Positions 31,368-40,291 of a stretch of 40,874 nucleotides of DNA are shown piece after piece. The notes beneath the pieces were generated by a model. That model was not told where the DNA came from and made no database searches. It saw only the letters and a program-made list of their open reading frames with translations. How positions within the stretch are numbered: position 1 is the stretch's first letter; every line of letters starts with the position of its first letter. A program made the translations under genes and the position numbers. The stretch comes from SCQX01 sp035720945 (GTDB lineage: Bacteria > Pseudomonadota > Gammaproteobacteria > Burkholderiales > Burkholderiaceae_B): positions 1 to 40,874 of the forward strand of contig DASTNK010000125.1 of assembly GCA_035720945.1 (NCBI GenBank), written 5' to 3'.

Positions 31368-32909
31368 TCACTCGCTCATCGCGTCGCACAGTGGTTCGGC
31401 ACCCAGCGACAGCCCCAGTTGCACACGGCGTTGCAGCCACAGGCTGGGGCGGTAACGCGCATCGCCCGTGACGTGCCGCATGGCTCGTAGCACTTCCAGC
31501 ACATGTGCGCTACCCAACCCGTCGCCCAGCGACAACGGCCCGCCCCCTGGATAACCCAGCCCCAGCGATACGGCCAAGTCGATGTCTCGCGGGCTGGCGA
31601 TTTTCTGTTGTGCGATGTCGCTCGCGACATTGATGATGGTGGCGACCATGCGCTGGCCCACGAAGCCCGGCGAGTCGTTGATCACCGACACGGCGGTGCC
31701 ATCGCTGGCCATCAACGCGTGGGCGGCGTCGCGCCAGCGCGGCTCGGTGGCGGGCGAGCACATCAACACGCGCCGCCTGCCCTGCTCCAGGCCGAAGAAC
31801 GTGTCGAGCGCCACGGTGCGTGTCGCGTCGAGCTGATGCGCCTGCGCCACCGTGGCGGTGTCCTCGCCAAAGGGGGTCACCAGAATCAGCGCATCGGGTG
31901 GCGGCGCACTACCCGTCAGCACCTGCATGCCCAGAGACTTGAGCAACGTCGCGGCGCGCTTGTGGCCCACGGAGTGAAATGGCGCCAGCCAGACTTTCAG
32001 CCCGTCGGGTAGGGCCGGTGGCGCGGGCTCGGGCGGCACCAACTTGGTGCCGTTTTCATAGCGATAGAAGCCCTCTCCGGACTTCCTGCCCAGCATCCCG
32101 CCGGCGAACCGCACGGCAGTGACAGGCGACGGGCGAAAACGCGGCTCGTCATAGAATTGCCTGTAGATGGATTCCATCACGGGATGCGAAACGTCCAGCG
32201 CGGTGAGATCCAACAGTTCGAACGGGCCCATGCGAAACCCCGCCTGCTCGCGCATGATGGCGTCCACATGATGAAACGGCGCCACCGCCTCTTGCGCCAG
32301 ACGCACCCCTTCGGTATTCATGCCGCGACCGGCGTGGTTGACGATGAACCCCGGCATGTCGCGGGCGCGCACGGGGGTGTGGCCGAGTTCGCGGGCAAGC
32401 GCCATCAATGTATCGCCCACGGCGGGGTCGGTCCGCAGGCCGTCGATGACCTCCACCACCCTCATGAGGGGAACCGGGTTGAAAAAATGGTAGCCGGCCA
32501 CTCTTTGCGGTAACCGGCACGCGGCGGCGATGGCGGTGATCGACAGCGAGGAAGTATTGGACGCCAGGACGCAGTCCTCGGCCACGATGCCTTCCAACCG
32601 AGAGAACAATTCCTGCTTGACGTCAAGCCGTTCCACAACGGCTTCAACGACCAGATCAGCCTTGGCCAACGCGGCCAAATCGGCGCAGGCCGTGACGCGA
32701 GCCAGCGACTGCGCGGCGGTTTCGCCCCTGATGCGCCCCTTGGCCACGAGCTTTCCCCACATCGCCTCGAGGTGGCCACGCGCGGCTTCGACCGCCTGCG
32801 CGTTCATGTCGAACAGCAGCACGTTACGTCCGGCCTGGGCCGCGATCTGCGCGATGCCCCGCCCCATGGCGCCCGCGCCGACGATGCCAATGGTGTGAAT
32901 AGTCTTCAT
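31368..32909 (-). CDS. 3-hydroxyacyl-CoA dehydrogenase (PaaH/HbdA-like, two-domain)
   Basis: A 513-residue NAD-dependent dehydrogenase acting on 3-hydroxyacyl-CoA. The Rossmann motif GIVGAGAMGRGIAQIAAQAG is at the N-terminus; NTSSLSITAIAAACR and GYHFFNPVPLMRVVEVI carry the catalytic Ser/His and family signature; a first C-terminal domain is followed by a shorter, diverged second copy (VINDSPGFVGQRMVATIINVA). This size and layout match PaaH-type 3-hydroxyadipyl-CoA dehydrogenase of phenylacetate degradation, but no other paa gene is present, so a general beta-oxidation role is equally possible. The ATG at 32909 has GGAG seven bases upstream. Confidence 0.9.
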   Translation of the reverse strand: MKTIHTIGIVGAGAMGRGIAQIAAQAGRNVLLFDMNAQAVEAARGHLEAMWGKLVAKGRIRGETAAQSLARVTACADLAALAKADLVVEAVVERLDVKQELFSRLEGIVAEDCVLASNTSSLSITAIAAACRLPQRVAGYHFFNPVPLMRVVEVIDGLRTDPAVGDTLMALARELGHTPVRARDMPGFIVNHAGRGMNTEGVRLAQEAVAPFHHVDAIMREQAGFRMGPFELLDLTALDVSHPVMESIYRQFYDEPRFRPSPVTAVRFAGGMLGRKSGEGFYRYENGTKLVPPEPAPPALPDGLKVWLAPFHSVGHKRAATLLKSLGMQVLTGSAPPPDALILVTPFGEDTATVAQAHQLDATRTVALDTFFGLEQGRRRVLMCSPATEPRWRDAAHALMASDGTAVSVINDSPGFVGQRMVATIINVASDIAQQKIASPRDIDLAVSLGLGYPGGGPLSLGDGLGSAHVLEVLRAMRHVTGDARYRPSLWLQRRVQLGLSLGAEPLCDAMSE

Positions 32910-33074
32910 GTTCGATCTCCGTAGCGCCCAGGCCTACCGCTGGGCGGGACGAGAGGACATGTCGTGCGGCGCCCGTATGACAAAAAGGCTATTGTGCCCC
33001 AAACCATCTACCCGCATAAAAAACCCAGCGCGAAGCAAGCCTGTTGCGGCGTTGCACTGAGCATGAATCAATAC

Positions 33075-33116
33075 TAGGGAAAACCCTTGATTTACGATTA
33101 GGGTTTTCCCTATAAT
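33075..33116 (+). promoter_or_regulatory. Palindromic promoter-operator upstream of the small protein gene
   Basis: Arms 33075-33087 and 33100-33112 are perfect 13-bp reverse complements separated by 12 bases; the core halves read GGGAAAACCC and GGGTTTTCCC. A perfect -10 TATAAT (33111-33116) overlaps the right arm and a TTGATT -35 (33087-33092, 18-base spacer) touches the left arm. A dimeric repressor sitting here would block RNA polymerase. The cognate regulator is not identified. Confidence 0.75.
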
Positions 33117-33153
33117 GACACCTATCAACTCACCAACACAGCAGGTATCCATC

Positions 33154-33387
33154 ATGTCGGTCAATGCTTACGATCAATACGTGAAACTCAGCGACTCTCT
33201 CGAACGCGAACTGACACGCGAAGCGCTGAGCTGCGGTGAACCGGTTTCGATCGTGGATGTGGCGAAAAGCATCGCGAAGGGCGTCAAGATCACCGTTCGC
33301 GCTATCGCCCGCGTACTGTCGGACGCCACCCGTCCCCTGGGCAACGCCCACTCGCACGACAACCAGTTGAGCAGCGCGCGCTGGTAA
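33154..33387 (+). CDS. Small hypothetical protein
   Basis: A 77-residue cytoplasmic-looking protein starting MSVNAYDQYVKLSDSLERE and containing a central basic amphipathic segment (AKSIAKGVKITVRAIARVL). I recognise no family. The ATG at 33154 is chosen because the in-frame ATG at 33115 overlaps the -10 box. Its own strong palindromic promoter lies directly upstream, implying tight regulation. It converges with the rep helicase gene, only 3 bases between stops. The codon use looks ordinary for this genome, so I believe it is a real gene. Confidence 0.6.
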   Translation: MSVNAYDQYVKLSDSLERELTREALSCGEPVSIVDVAKSIAKGVKITVRAIARVLSDATRPLGNAHSHDNQLSSARW

Positions 33388-33390
33388 GCA

Positions 33391-35565
33391 TCAATCTTTC
33401 TTTCGGGGCGCGTCGAGCAGATCCTTGAGCATGCCAAGACGCTGACTGGGGCTGAGCGCACGCAACGCGGGATCCTCGGTCATGCCGGCCTCCTCCAGCC
33501 CCATTTCCGAAATAAAGCGCGACACTTCCCGCACCACGTCGTCGCGCGCCCGGCGCCGTTTGCGGCACCAGCTTAGATGCAGGCTGCGCCGGGCACGGGT
33601 GATACCCACGTACATCAGGCGGCGTTCTTCCTGGATGCGCTGGGCAAGCGCCTCGGCCGCCTGCGCGGGATCGGCATCCTCTTCGTCGCGCCCGGTGTGC
33701 GGCAGTAACCCTTCTTCCACACCCACCAGGTAGACATGGGGATATTCCAGCCCCTTGGAAGCATGAAGCGTGGACAATTTCACGGCGTCCGGCTCTTCAT
33801 CATCCCCGCGCTGCAGCAATGTGACCAGCGCCACGTGCTGGGTCAGCTCGATCAGGTCGAGGCCGTCCTCCTGGGCTTTGCGCTTCAGCCAGCCAACCAG
33901 CTCCAGCACATTCTGCCAGCGTCCCTGCGCCGCGCGCTCGTCCAAGGTGTCGAACAAATGGCGTTCGTACTGGATCAAGCCCAGCAATTCATCAAGCAGG
34001 GCCGGAGCGGGCTCGGCCTCGGATCGATGACCCGGCACGGTTTTTCCAACCACCGACTGTGCCTCACCCGGCGGCGATGACGCGCCATCAGTGGTGAACA
34101 GGTCCGGCTCCCGCGCGAATACCTGGACATTGGATCGCCCCGCGCGCCGCTGGAAATTCTGGATCAGTTCGCCGAACACGCGCAGCGATGCCAGTTGCCT
34201 GGCGGGCACACGCGCCTCGTCGATTTCGTACAGGGCGGCGAATAGCGACAGGTGTTTTTCCGCTGCCAACTGCCCCAGCGCCTGCAGTGTGGCTTGCCCA
34301 ACACCCCGGCGCGGCGTGGTCACCGCCCGAATGAACGCGGGATCGTCGTCCTCGTTCGCGATGAGGCGCAGATACGCGAGGATGTCCCGCACTTCGGGTT
34401 TTTCGAAGAAGCTCTGCCCGCCGGATATCGTGTAGGGAATGCGCAGGTTGCGCAGCGCCTGCTCCAATACGCGCGACTGCTGGTTGCTGCGATACAGCAC
34501 CGCGAAGTCACGCCATTGTGCCCGACGTTCGAAGCGCGCCGCCGAAATGCGGATGGCCACTGACTCGGCCTCGGCCAGGTCGTCGTCCATCGGGGTGACC
34601 TGGATGGGCTCGCCCTGCCCCAGATCCGACCAGAGTTTCTTGCCGAACAGGTTCGGGTTGTGACCGATGACCTGGTTCGCCGCGGTCAGGATGCGCTGCA
34701 CCGACCGATAGTTCTGCTCGAGCTTGATGACCTTGAGCGCCGGGTAGTCGGTGGTGAGCTTGGCGAGGTTTTCCACCGTCGCCCCGCGCCAAGCGTAGAT
34801 GGCCTGGTCGTCGTCGCCCACGGCGGTGAACAGGGAACGCATCCCGGTCAGCGCGCGCACCAGGTGATACTGGCACAGATTGGTGTCCTGGTATTCATCC
34901 ACCAGCAGGTACTTCACGCGGCGCTGCCAGCGTTCGCGAACCTCGGGATTGGATTCAAGCAGCATGGCTGGCAGGCGTATCAGATCGTCGAAATCAACGG
35001 CCTGATACGCCGCCAACGTCGCACTGTAGCTGCGGTAGACTCTGGCCGCCTCGGCCTCGCTGGGCGTGGCCGCCGCGCGCTCGGCGCCATCAGGATCGAG
35101 TTGGGCATTCTTCCACAACGAGATCGTCTGCTGCACGGCGCGCAACCGAGCCTTGTCGGTCGTCGCCAGCAACTCCTGGATGATGGCCAGGGCGTCATGC
35201 GCGTCCAGAATAGAAAACTGTGGCTTGAGCCCCGCATGCCTGGCCTCTTCGCGCAGGAAACGCAACCCCAGCGAATGAAACGTCCCGATGGTCAACCCTT
35301 TGCCCAGGCGCGCATCGACCAGCTTGCGCACACGTTCGCCCATTTCCCGCGCCGCCTTGTTGGTGAAAGTAAGCGCGACAATGTCACGCCCCTGATAACC
35401 GCATTCACGCAGCAGGTACGCCATCTTCTGGGTGATGACGCGTGTCTTGCCGCTGCCCGCTCCCGCGAGGACCAGGCACGGGCCGTCCAGGTACATGACC
35501 GCTTCGCGCTGCCGGCTGTTGAGATCGACAGGCACTGTGTGCCCGTTGACGGGATCGAAGGCCAT
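33391..35565 (-). CDS. rep: Rep-type ATP-dependent DNA helicase (UvrD/Rep family)
   Basis: A 724-residue superfamily 1 helicase that unwinds DNA 3'-5' at stalled forks. Motifs in order: Q-motif LNSRQREAV, Walker A GAGSGKT (residues 35-41), TFTNKAAREM (Ia), LLVDEYQDTN (II), AVGDDDQAIYAWRGA (III), LEQNYRS (IV), LSTLHASKGLEYPHVYLVGVEEG (V) and RRLMYVGITRARRSL (VI). The length and the GDDDQAIYAWRGA motif fit Rep rather than UvrD. There is a roughly 50-residue insertion around VVGKTVPGHRSEAEPAPAL that looks lineage-specific. The ATG at 35565 lies 5 bases behind the priA stop, so the two fork-restart genes are co-transcribed. Confidence 0.92.
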   Translation of the reverse strand: MAFDPVNGHTVPVDLNSRQREAVMYLDGPCLVLAGAGSGKTRVITQKMAYLLRECGYQGRDIVALTFTNKAAREMGERVRKLVDARLGKGLTIGTFHSLGLRFLREEARHAGLKPQFSILDAHDALAIIQELLATTDKARLRAVQQTISLWKNAQLDPDGAERAAATPSEAEAARVYRSYSATLAAYQAVDFDDLIRLPAMLLESNPEVRERWQRRVKYLLVDEYQDTNLCQYHLVRALTGMRSLFTAVGDDDQAIYAWRGATVENLAKLTTDYPALKVIKLEQNYRSVQRILTAANQVIGHNPNLFGKKLWSDLGQGEPIQVTPMDDDLAEAESVAIRISAARFERRAQWRDFAVLYRSNQQSRVLEQALRNLRIPYTISGGQSFFEKPEVRDILAYLRLIANEDDDPAFIRAVTTPRRGVGQATLQALGQLAAEKHLSLFAALYEIDEARVPARQLASLRVFGELIQNFQRRAGRSNVQVFAREPDLFTTDGASSPPGEAQSVVGKTVPGHRSEAEPAPALLDELLGLIQYERHLFDTLDERAAQGRWQNVLELVGWLKRKAQEDGLDLIELTQHVALVTLLQRGDDEEPDAVKLSTLHASKGLEYPHVYLVGVEEGLLPHTGRDEEDADPAQAAEALAQRIQEERRLMYVGITRARRSLHLSWCRKRRRARDDVVREVSRFISEMGLEEAGMTEDPALRALSPSQRLGMLKDLLDAPRKKD

Positions 35566-35570
35566 GGGAC

Positions 35571-37673
35571 TCAGATCTCCAGCGGATCGACTTCGAGTTG
35601 GCAGCGTGCGCGCGCCGCGGCAGCCAGGGCGGGCAAGGTGCGCGACCAAGAGGCCAGGAACCCCTGCAACGCCGGACGATGACGGCTTTCCACCAGCAAC
35701 TGGGCGCGTTCGACATTGGCGACCCGCACGACGCGCAACGGCACAGGATCGTAGAGAGTGACCGCCGCCGTATCGACATCGGAGGATGGCAACGTGCCTG
35801 CCAACGCCTTGGCCCGTGCGAGGAAGTCCACGGCGATGGCCAGCTCGGGCGCCTCGGCGGTCAGCAACGCCTGGTACGCATAGGGTGGCAGCCCCACCGC
35901 CTCACGCTCGGCAAGGCTGTACTGCGCGAAACCGACGTAATCATGACGCGTCAACGCTTGATAGACGGGCTGCTCGGGATAGCCGGTCTGGATGATGACC
36001 TCGGCGCCCCGCGCGTGCCGCCCCGCCCGGCCGGCGACCTGCATGAGCTGGGCGAACAGGCGTTCCGGCGCCCGGAAGTCCTGGGCGAACAACATGGCAT
36101 CGGCGTTGAGCACGCCAACCAACCCCAGATTCTCGAAATCGTGACCCTTGGAAACCATCTGGGTGCCCACCATGATGTCGATCTCCCCGGCATGAATGCG
36201 GGCGAACAGCTTTTCAGCGCTGCCTTTCAGACGCGTGCTGTCGGCATCGATGCGCGCCACCCGGGCCGACGGGAACAGGTCGGCGAGCCGCTCTTCCACG
36301 CGCTGCGTGCCGCGCCCCATGGCCTGGAGATCCTGGTCTCCACAGTCCGGGCAGGCCCGGGGCGCCGGCATTTGGTGGCCGCAGTGGTGGCACTGCAAAT
36401 AATGGCGGCGCGCATCGCGTCGATGCAACACGGCATAGGCGGTGCATCGCGGACACTGGCTGACCCAGCCGCAGGAATGGCAGTTGAGCACTGGCGCATA
36501 GCCGCGCCGGTTCAGGAAGACCAACGACTGCTGGCCCGCCTCCAGGCGCTGCGCCAGCGCGTCGATCAGTTGAGGCGAGAACCCTTGCTCCAGCACCAGG
36601 CGCCGGGTATCGACCAGCCGCACGCGCGGCGGGTCGACCGGATGGGCCCGATGCGGCAGGGTTGCCAGCAAATAATGGCCCCGCCGCGCATGATGCCAGG
36701 ATTCGAGAGCTGGCGTGGCCGAACCCAGCACGACCGCCAGCCCCGCATCATGCCCGCGCCAGACCGCCAGGTCGCGGGCGGAATAGCGCAGCCCTTCTTG
36801 TTGCTTGTAGGATGCATCATGCTCTTCGTCGACGATGATCAGCCCCAGTTCGGGCATGGGCGTGAAAATGGACAGCCGGGTACCGAGCAGGATGCGGGCC
36901 TGGCCGCGCGACGCCGACAGCCACGCACGCAAGCGCTCGCCTTCGGACAGCCCACTGTGCAGCACAGCCAATCCGTCGGCGCCCGCCAATGGCGCAAGCC
37001 GGGCGCGCAGCGAGCGCTCGAGTTGTGGCGTCAGGTTGATCTCCGGCACCAGGAACAGCACTTGCCGGCCCCTGGCCAGCATGTCTTGCGCGGCATGCAG
37101 ATACACCTCGGTCTTGCCGCTGCCCGTGACGCCGTGCAGCAAGACGGTTTTGTGTCCGCGCACGGATTCGATCATGTCGGCCGCCAACGCCTGCTCGGCA
37201 TTGAGTGCCGGCGCCTGATCGGCCTCGATTTCCTTGGCGCCCGGTGCCCGGCGCCGATCGATGCGGCACACCGGACCACCAGCGGAGCGTTTGCCCTGGT
37301 AGGCCGATACTTTGCGCAAACCGGCCGGCAACGCGGGCAGCATGACCTCGCCCAACGGGCGCTGATAGTACTGAGCCGCGAATGTGGCCAACCGCATCCA
37401 GTCGGGCGGCAGGGGGGGAAGGTCATCCAGTATCTGATCCACGTCCCGGATCAGGCCAGCGTCGACCGCCGGCTTTTCAGGTAGCGACACCACGACGCCC
37501 ATAAGCTTGCGGCGTCCGAACGGCACGATGACACGCTGCCCCACCGACGCGGTGTCCGGTGCACGATAATCGAATAACCCATCCAGCGGCACATCCAGCG
37601 CGACGCGCACCCAGACGGTATCGGCCGGCAATGCGGCCAAAACGTTGTCAGAGGGTGAGGTGAGGTGGGTCAT
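35571..37673 (-). CDS. priA: Primosomal protein N' (replication restart helicase PriA)
   Basis: A 700-residue superfamily 2 helicase that recognises abandoned forks and reloads DnaB. The N-terminal DNA-binding domain (VRVALDVPLDGLFDYRAP, GQRVIVPFGRRK) is followed by Walker A GVTGSGKTEVYLHA, DEEHD, the 8-Cys zinc module (CHSCGWVSQCPRC and CHHCGHQMPAPRACPDCG) and the C-terminal motifs VGTQMVSKGHDFENLGLVGV and QVAGRAGR. Nothing is missing. The ATG at 37673 lacks a good ribosome site. The upstream 320 bases up to hemE carry a DnaA box and AT-rich DNA; rep follows directly. Confidence 0.96.
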   Translation of the reverse strand: MTHLTSPSDNVLAALPADTVWVRVALDVPLDGLFDYRAPDTASVGQRVIVPFGRRKLMGVVVSLPEKPAVDAGLIRDVDQILDDLPPLPPDWMRLATFAAQYYQRPLGEVMLPALPAGLRKVSAYQGKRSAGGPVCRIDRRRAPGAKEIEADQAPALNAEQALAADMIESVRGHKTVLLHGVTGSGKTEVYLHAAQDMLARGRQVLFLVPEINLTPQLERSLRARLAPLAGADGLAVLHSGLSEGERLRAWLSASRGQARILLGTRLSIFTPMPELGLIIVDEEHDASYKQQEGLRYSARDLAVWRGHDAGLAVVLGSATPALESWHHARRGHYLLATLPHRAHPVDPPRVRLVDTRRLVLEQGFSPQLIDALAQRLEAGQQSLVFLNRRGYAPVLNCHSCGWVSQCPRCTAYAVLHRRDARRHYLQCHHCGHQMPAPRACPDCGDQDLQAMGRGTQRVEERLADLFPSARVARIDADSTRLKGSAEKLFARIHAGEIDIMVGTQMVSKGHDFENLGLVGVLNADAMLFAQDFRAPERLFAQLMQVAGRAGRHARGAEVIIQTGYPEQPVYQALTRHDYVGFAQYSLAEREAVGLPPYAYQALLTAEAPELAIAVDFLARAKALAGTLPSSDVDTAAVTLYDPVPLRVVRVANVERAQLLVESRHRPALQGFLASWSRTLPALAAAARARCQLEVDPLEI

Positions 37674-37993
37674 CAGGTTAGGAAACCGAGCGACAAAACT
37701 TAATGTGATTTCTTACTATCCGCGTTAACTGCTTGGCAACACATCGACTTTGAACGCGCGGCCGACATCCTGTGGATAACTTTGGGGGAAACTGGCGGAA
37801 CAACCGGGGAAAAGTCAACCATTCCTCGGATGTGGAATAGGTGTTTTCCCCAGAAAAATAAAAATATTCGTTTAAAATCAACGTATTAAACAAAATTAAA
37901 AATAAATCCCGGCAAGCGATCGAGAATGGTGCGTAGCGGCAAGACTTGTGCACAACCCATCGCGACAAGCCCGAAAAACGGGAAAATCGCCAT
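37674..37993. other. Intergenic region with DnaA box, IHF site and AT-rich tract
   Basis: No gene. It contains a perfect DnaA 9-mer on the minus strand (TGTGGATAA, 37771-37779), a palindromic near-match TTGTGCACAA (37946-37955), and a perfect IHF consensus WATCAANNNNTTR (AATCAACGTATTA, 37876-37888) lying inside an approximately 55-base AT-rich stretch (37853-37908). GTTTAA/TTAAAC inverted halves frame the IHF site. A short CCCG-AAAAA-CGGG hairpin (37970-37982) lies just behind the hemE stop. It must at least hold the priA promoter; an origin-like or DnaA-titrating role is an inference. Confidence 0.5.
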
Positions 37994-39082
37994 TTATTTC
38001 AGTGCACCATCGGCATGGAACGCCCGGCTATGCGTGTGGACTTCGTCCACCAGAGTACCGACGGCCTCGGGAGGCGTGAAGCGGGAAATGCCATGCCCCA
38101 GATTGAACACGTGCCCGCCCTGGCCAACCGGGCCGAAGTCGTCGAGGACGCGCCGAGCCTGGGTCCGGATCGACGATTCGTCACCGAACAGGACCATGGG
38201 GTCGAGATTGCCCTGCAAGGCCACTTTGTCGCCCGTGCGCGCCCGGGCCCGCGCCAGGTTGACCGTCCAGTCAAGACCCACCGCATCGCAGCCACAACCG
38301 GCGATGTCTTCGAGCCAAGGGCCACCCCCCTTCGTGAAGACGATGGATGGTACTGTTCGGCCTTCATGGGTCTTGATGAGCCCTTGAACGACCCGACGCG
38401 TATAGGCCAATGAGAACTCCTGGTACAGGCCGTCAGCCAGCACCCCGCCCCAGCTATCGAAAATCATGACAGCCTGGGCGCCTGCCTGGATCTGGGCGTT
38501 CAAATACTCACAGGCGGCTCGAGCGTTGACGTCAAGCATGCGGTGCAACAGGTCGGGCCGCCGGTACAACAGGCTTTTTATGATGCGGTAATCGCCGCTG
38601 CTCCCGCCCTCGACCATATAACAACCCACCGTCCAAGGACTGCCGGCGAAACCGATGAGAGGAACCTTACCGGCGAGTTCACGACGGATGAGCGCAACGG
38701 CATCGAAGACGTAGCGCAGATCGCCCATGTCGGGCACGGTGAGCCGCGCGACGTCGGCCTCGGTGCGCACCGGCGACGCGAAACGCGGCCCTTCCCCTTC
38801 GGTGAAACCGAGCCCCAGCCCCATGGCGTGCGGTACCGTCAGGATATCGGAGAAAAGAATGGCGGCATCCAGCCCGAAACGATTGATGGGCTGCAGCGTG
38901 ACCTCACAGGCGTACTCGGGGTTCTGCGCCAGCCCCAGGAACGACCCGGCCCGCGCTCGAGTCTGGTTATATTCAGGAAGGTAACGACCCGCCTGACGCA
39001 TGAGCCAGATGGGGGTATGGGGCACGGGCTCGCGCAGCAGGGCACGCAGGAAGATATCGTTGGTGAGTACGGGCGGGGACAC
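37994..39082 (-). CDS. hemE: Uroporphyrinogen decarboxylase
   Basis: HemE removes four carboxyl groups from uroporphyrinogen III to give coproporphyrinogen III in haem synthesis (cytoplasm). The protein is 362 residues, normal for the family. Signature MRQAGRYLPEY is at residues 28-38, with the catalytic Asp region ILFSDILTVPHAMG and GFAGSPWTVGCYMVEG. The start is GTG at 39082 with an AAGGA ribosome site. A hairpin plus T-rich stretch (39104-39121) lies directly upstream, between it and the regulator gene. Confidence 0.97.
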   Translation of the reverse strand: MSPPVLTNDIFLRALLREPVPHTPIWLMRQAGRYLPEYNQTRARAGSFLGLAQNPEYACEVTLQPINRFGLDAAILFSDILTVPHAMGLGLGFTEGEGPRFASPVRTEADVARLTVPDMGDLRYVFDAVALIRRELAGKVPLIGFAGSPWTVGCYMVEGGSSGDYRIIKSLLYRRPDLLHRMLDVNARAACEYLNAQIQAGAQAVMIFDSWGGVLADGLYQEFSLAYTRRVVQGLIKTHEGRTVPSIVFTKGGGPWLEDIAGCGCDAVGLDWTVNLARARARTGDKVALQGNLDPMVLFGDESSIRTQARRVLDDFGPVGQGGHVFNLGHGISRFTPPEAVGTLVDEVHTHSRAFHADGALK

Positions 39083-39103
39083 GGAAATCCTTAAAAAGCG
39101 GAA

Positions 39104-39121
39104 CCGCCCGACGACGGGCGG
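39104..39121 (-). terminator. Hairpin between the Fis-type regulator gene and hemE
   Basis: CCGCCCG (39104-39110), loop ACGA, CGGGCGG (39115-39121): a perfect 7-bp stem. On the minus strand it is followed within nine bases by TTTTT, which overlaps the hemE ribosome-site region. It probably terminates the regulator transcript and may attenuate read-through into hemE. Confidence 0.55.
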
Positions 39122-39195
39122 CGCTGGTGAAACGGGCGATGCCCTGCAGGGATTTTACCCGTCTTGCCAGGCCGTCGCCCCCGCTCATCCGTCAC

Positions 39196-39984
39196 CTATG
39201 CATCTGTCTGCGATTCCGCGCGGTATGGCGCCGCTTCGATCTGATGTTTGCGCATGAGCGCCCAGAACGCGCGCCGGTGCTTCTGGGCGGATCGGGCCGC
39301 CATGGCGATGTTGCCGGAATGGCGGCCCAGGGCCGCAGTGATGTAGGCGCGTTCAAAGCGTTCAATGACCTTGCTTTTCGCCGACTTGAACGATTCGCGC
39401 GAGGTGGCCGAGCGAGAAGCCGTGGCGGCGGCGAATGCGTCGAGCTCGAGGCCTGAGCGATCGAGGATGCTGGCGCACAACGCGTCTTCTGTTACGCCCG
39501 TGTGCGGCGAGGCGCCATAATCCGGCGCGCATTCGCCCAGGCCGCCGGCCGGCGCACCCGGCAATAGCCGATACTTCGGGCTATCAAGCCGGCGCTCGAC
39601 CCGTGTGCGGAGCTCTTCCGTGCAGACGGGCCCACGCACGAAATCGGCGAGCCCCAGGGAATACAAGTCGTCGAGCGCGGCCGCCTTGAGTTGGTGGGCC
39701 AACGCGATGATGGGTGTGTGCACCCGCCCCCGCGCCGCCAGCAGACTGGTGCGGACCCAGGCGAGATTGCATTCCGACACGGTGATCAGACAGGCATCGA
39801 AGCGGCGCAGCGCCATCTCGGAGCTTGCCAGCAACTGACTGGAACCCGGCTGGGCCACATCGACCTCGAGCTTCAACGCCTGCAGACGCAGCCGGCCCGG
39901 CGTGTGCCGACCGTCAAACCAATGACTGATCCCTGAGTGCGTACAGGATGTGCTCAAGACGGCACAATCGAGCCTTTCCCTCAT
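39196..39984 (-). CDS. Regulator with degenerate receiver domain and Fis-type HTH
   Basis: A 262-residue protein. Residues 60-133 have the pattern of a CheY-like receiver (FDACLITVSE, PIIALAH, LGLADFVRGPV, TEELRTRVERRL), but the phosphorylated Asp is replaced by Thr68, the conserved Thr/Ser by Ala96 and the Lys by Gly118. The C-terminus (about 215-258; VIERFERAYITAALGRHSGNIAMAARSAQKHRRAFWALMRKHQI) is a Fis/NtrC-type HTH. There is no AAA+ domain. It is therefore probably a phosphorylation-independent DNA-binding regulator. The ATG at 39984 has an AGGGGG ribosome site; longer readings are not conserved-looking. It sits between atpC and hemE on the same strand. Confidence 0.8.
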   Translation of the reverse strand: MRERLDCAVLSTSCTHSGISHWFDGRHTPGRLRLQALKLEVDVAQPGSSQLLASSEMALRRFDACLITVSECNLAWVRTSLLAARGRVHTPIIALAHQLKAAALDDLYSLGLADFVRGPVCTEELRTRVERRLDSPKYRLLPGAPAGGLGECAPDYGASPHTGVTEDALCASILDRSGLELDAFAAATASRSATSRESFKSAKSKVIERFERAYITAALGRHSGNIAMAARSAQKHRRAFWALMRKHQIEAAPYRAESQTDA

Positions 39985-40248
39985 GATTCCCCCTTTTTGT
40001 GTTTTATGATTGGCGCACGCGCCCCGATGCGTGTTCATCACGACGACACGGGAACGAGCGCACTCCGGCCTGAATGGCACCCATCCCGTGTAGCCATGGC
40101 CTGGAAACAAGAATACCCAGGTGGCCGGCGCGGGCCAATCCGCAAAACTCTCAACAGGGGAACTACGCAAGCGCGACAACACGCGTCAAAAGACGGGACC
40201 GGTGCGAACAGGTATACCGGTGCGGTGGAGGGATGGGGAGAGGGTCCG

Positions 40249-40277
40249 GTCGGCGCCGCGCGGGCGGCGGCACCGAC
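40249..40277 (-). terminator. GC-rich hairpin after atpC
   Basis: GTCGGCGCCGC (40249-40259) and GCGGCACCGAC (40267-40277) form an 11-bp stem with one mismatch and a 7-base loop, 15 bases behind the atpC stop. No T-run follows on the minus strand. It is a likely 3' end or RNA-stabilising structure of the atp operon. The rest of the 39985-40291 gap shows no gene; GACCGGTGCG-like short direct repeats occur near 40196-40224. Confidence 0.5.
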
Positions 40278-40291
40278 TGTGCCGGATCTTT

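Noticed and set aside
35598..37484. A 628-codon open frame on the plus strand
   Set aside because: It lies fully antisense to priA, which has every PriA motif. Long antisense frames are common in GC-rich DNA.
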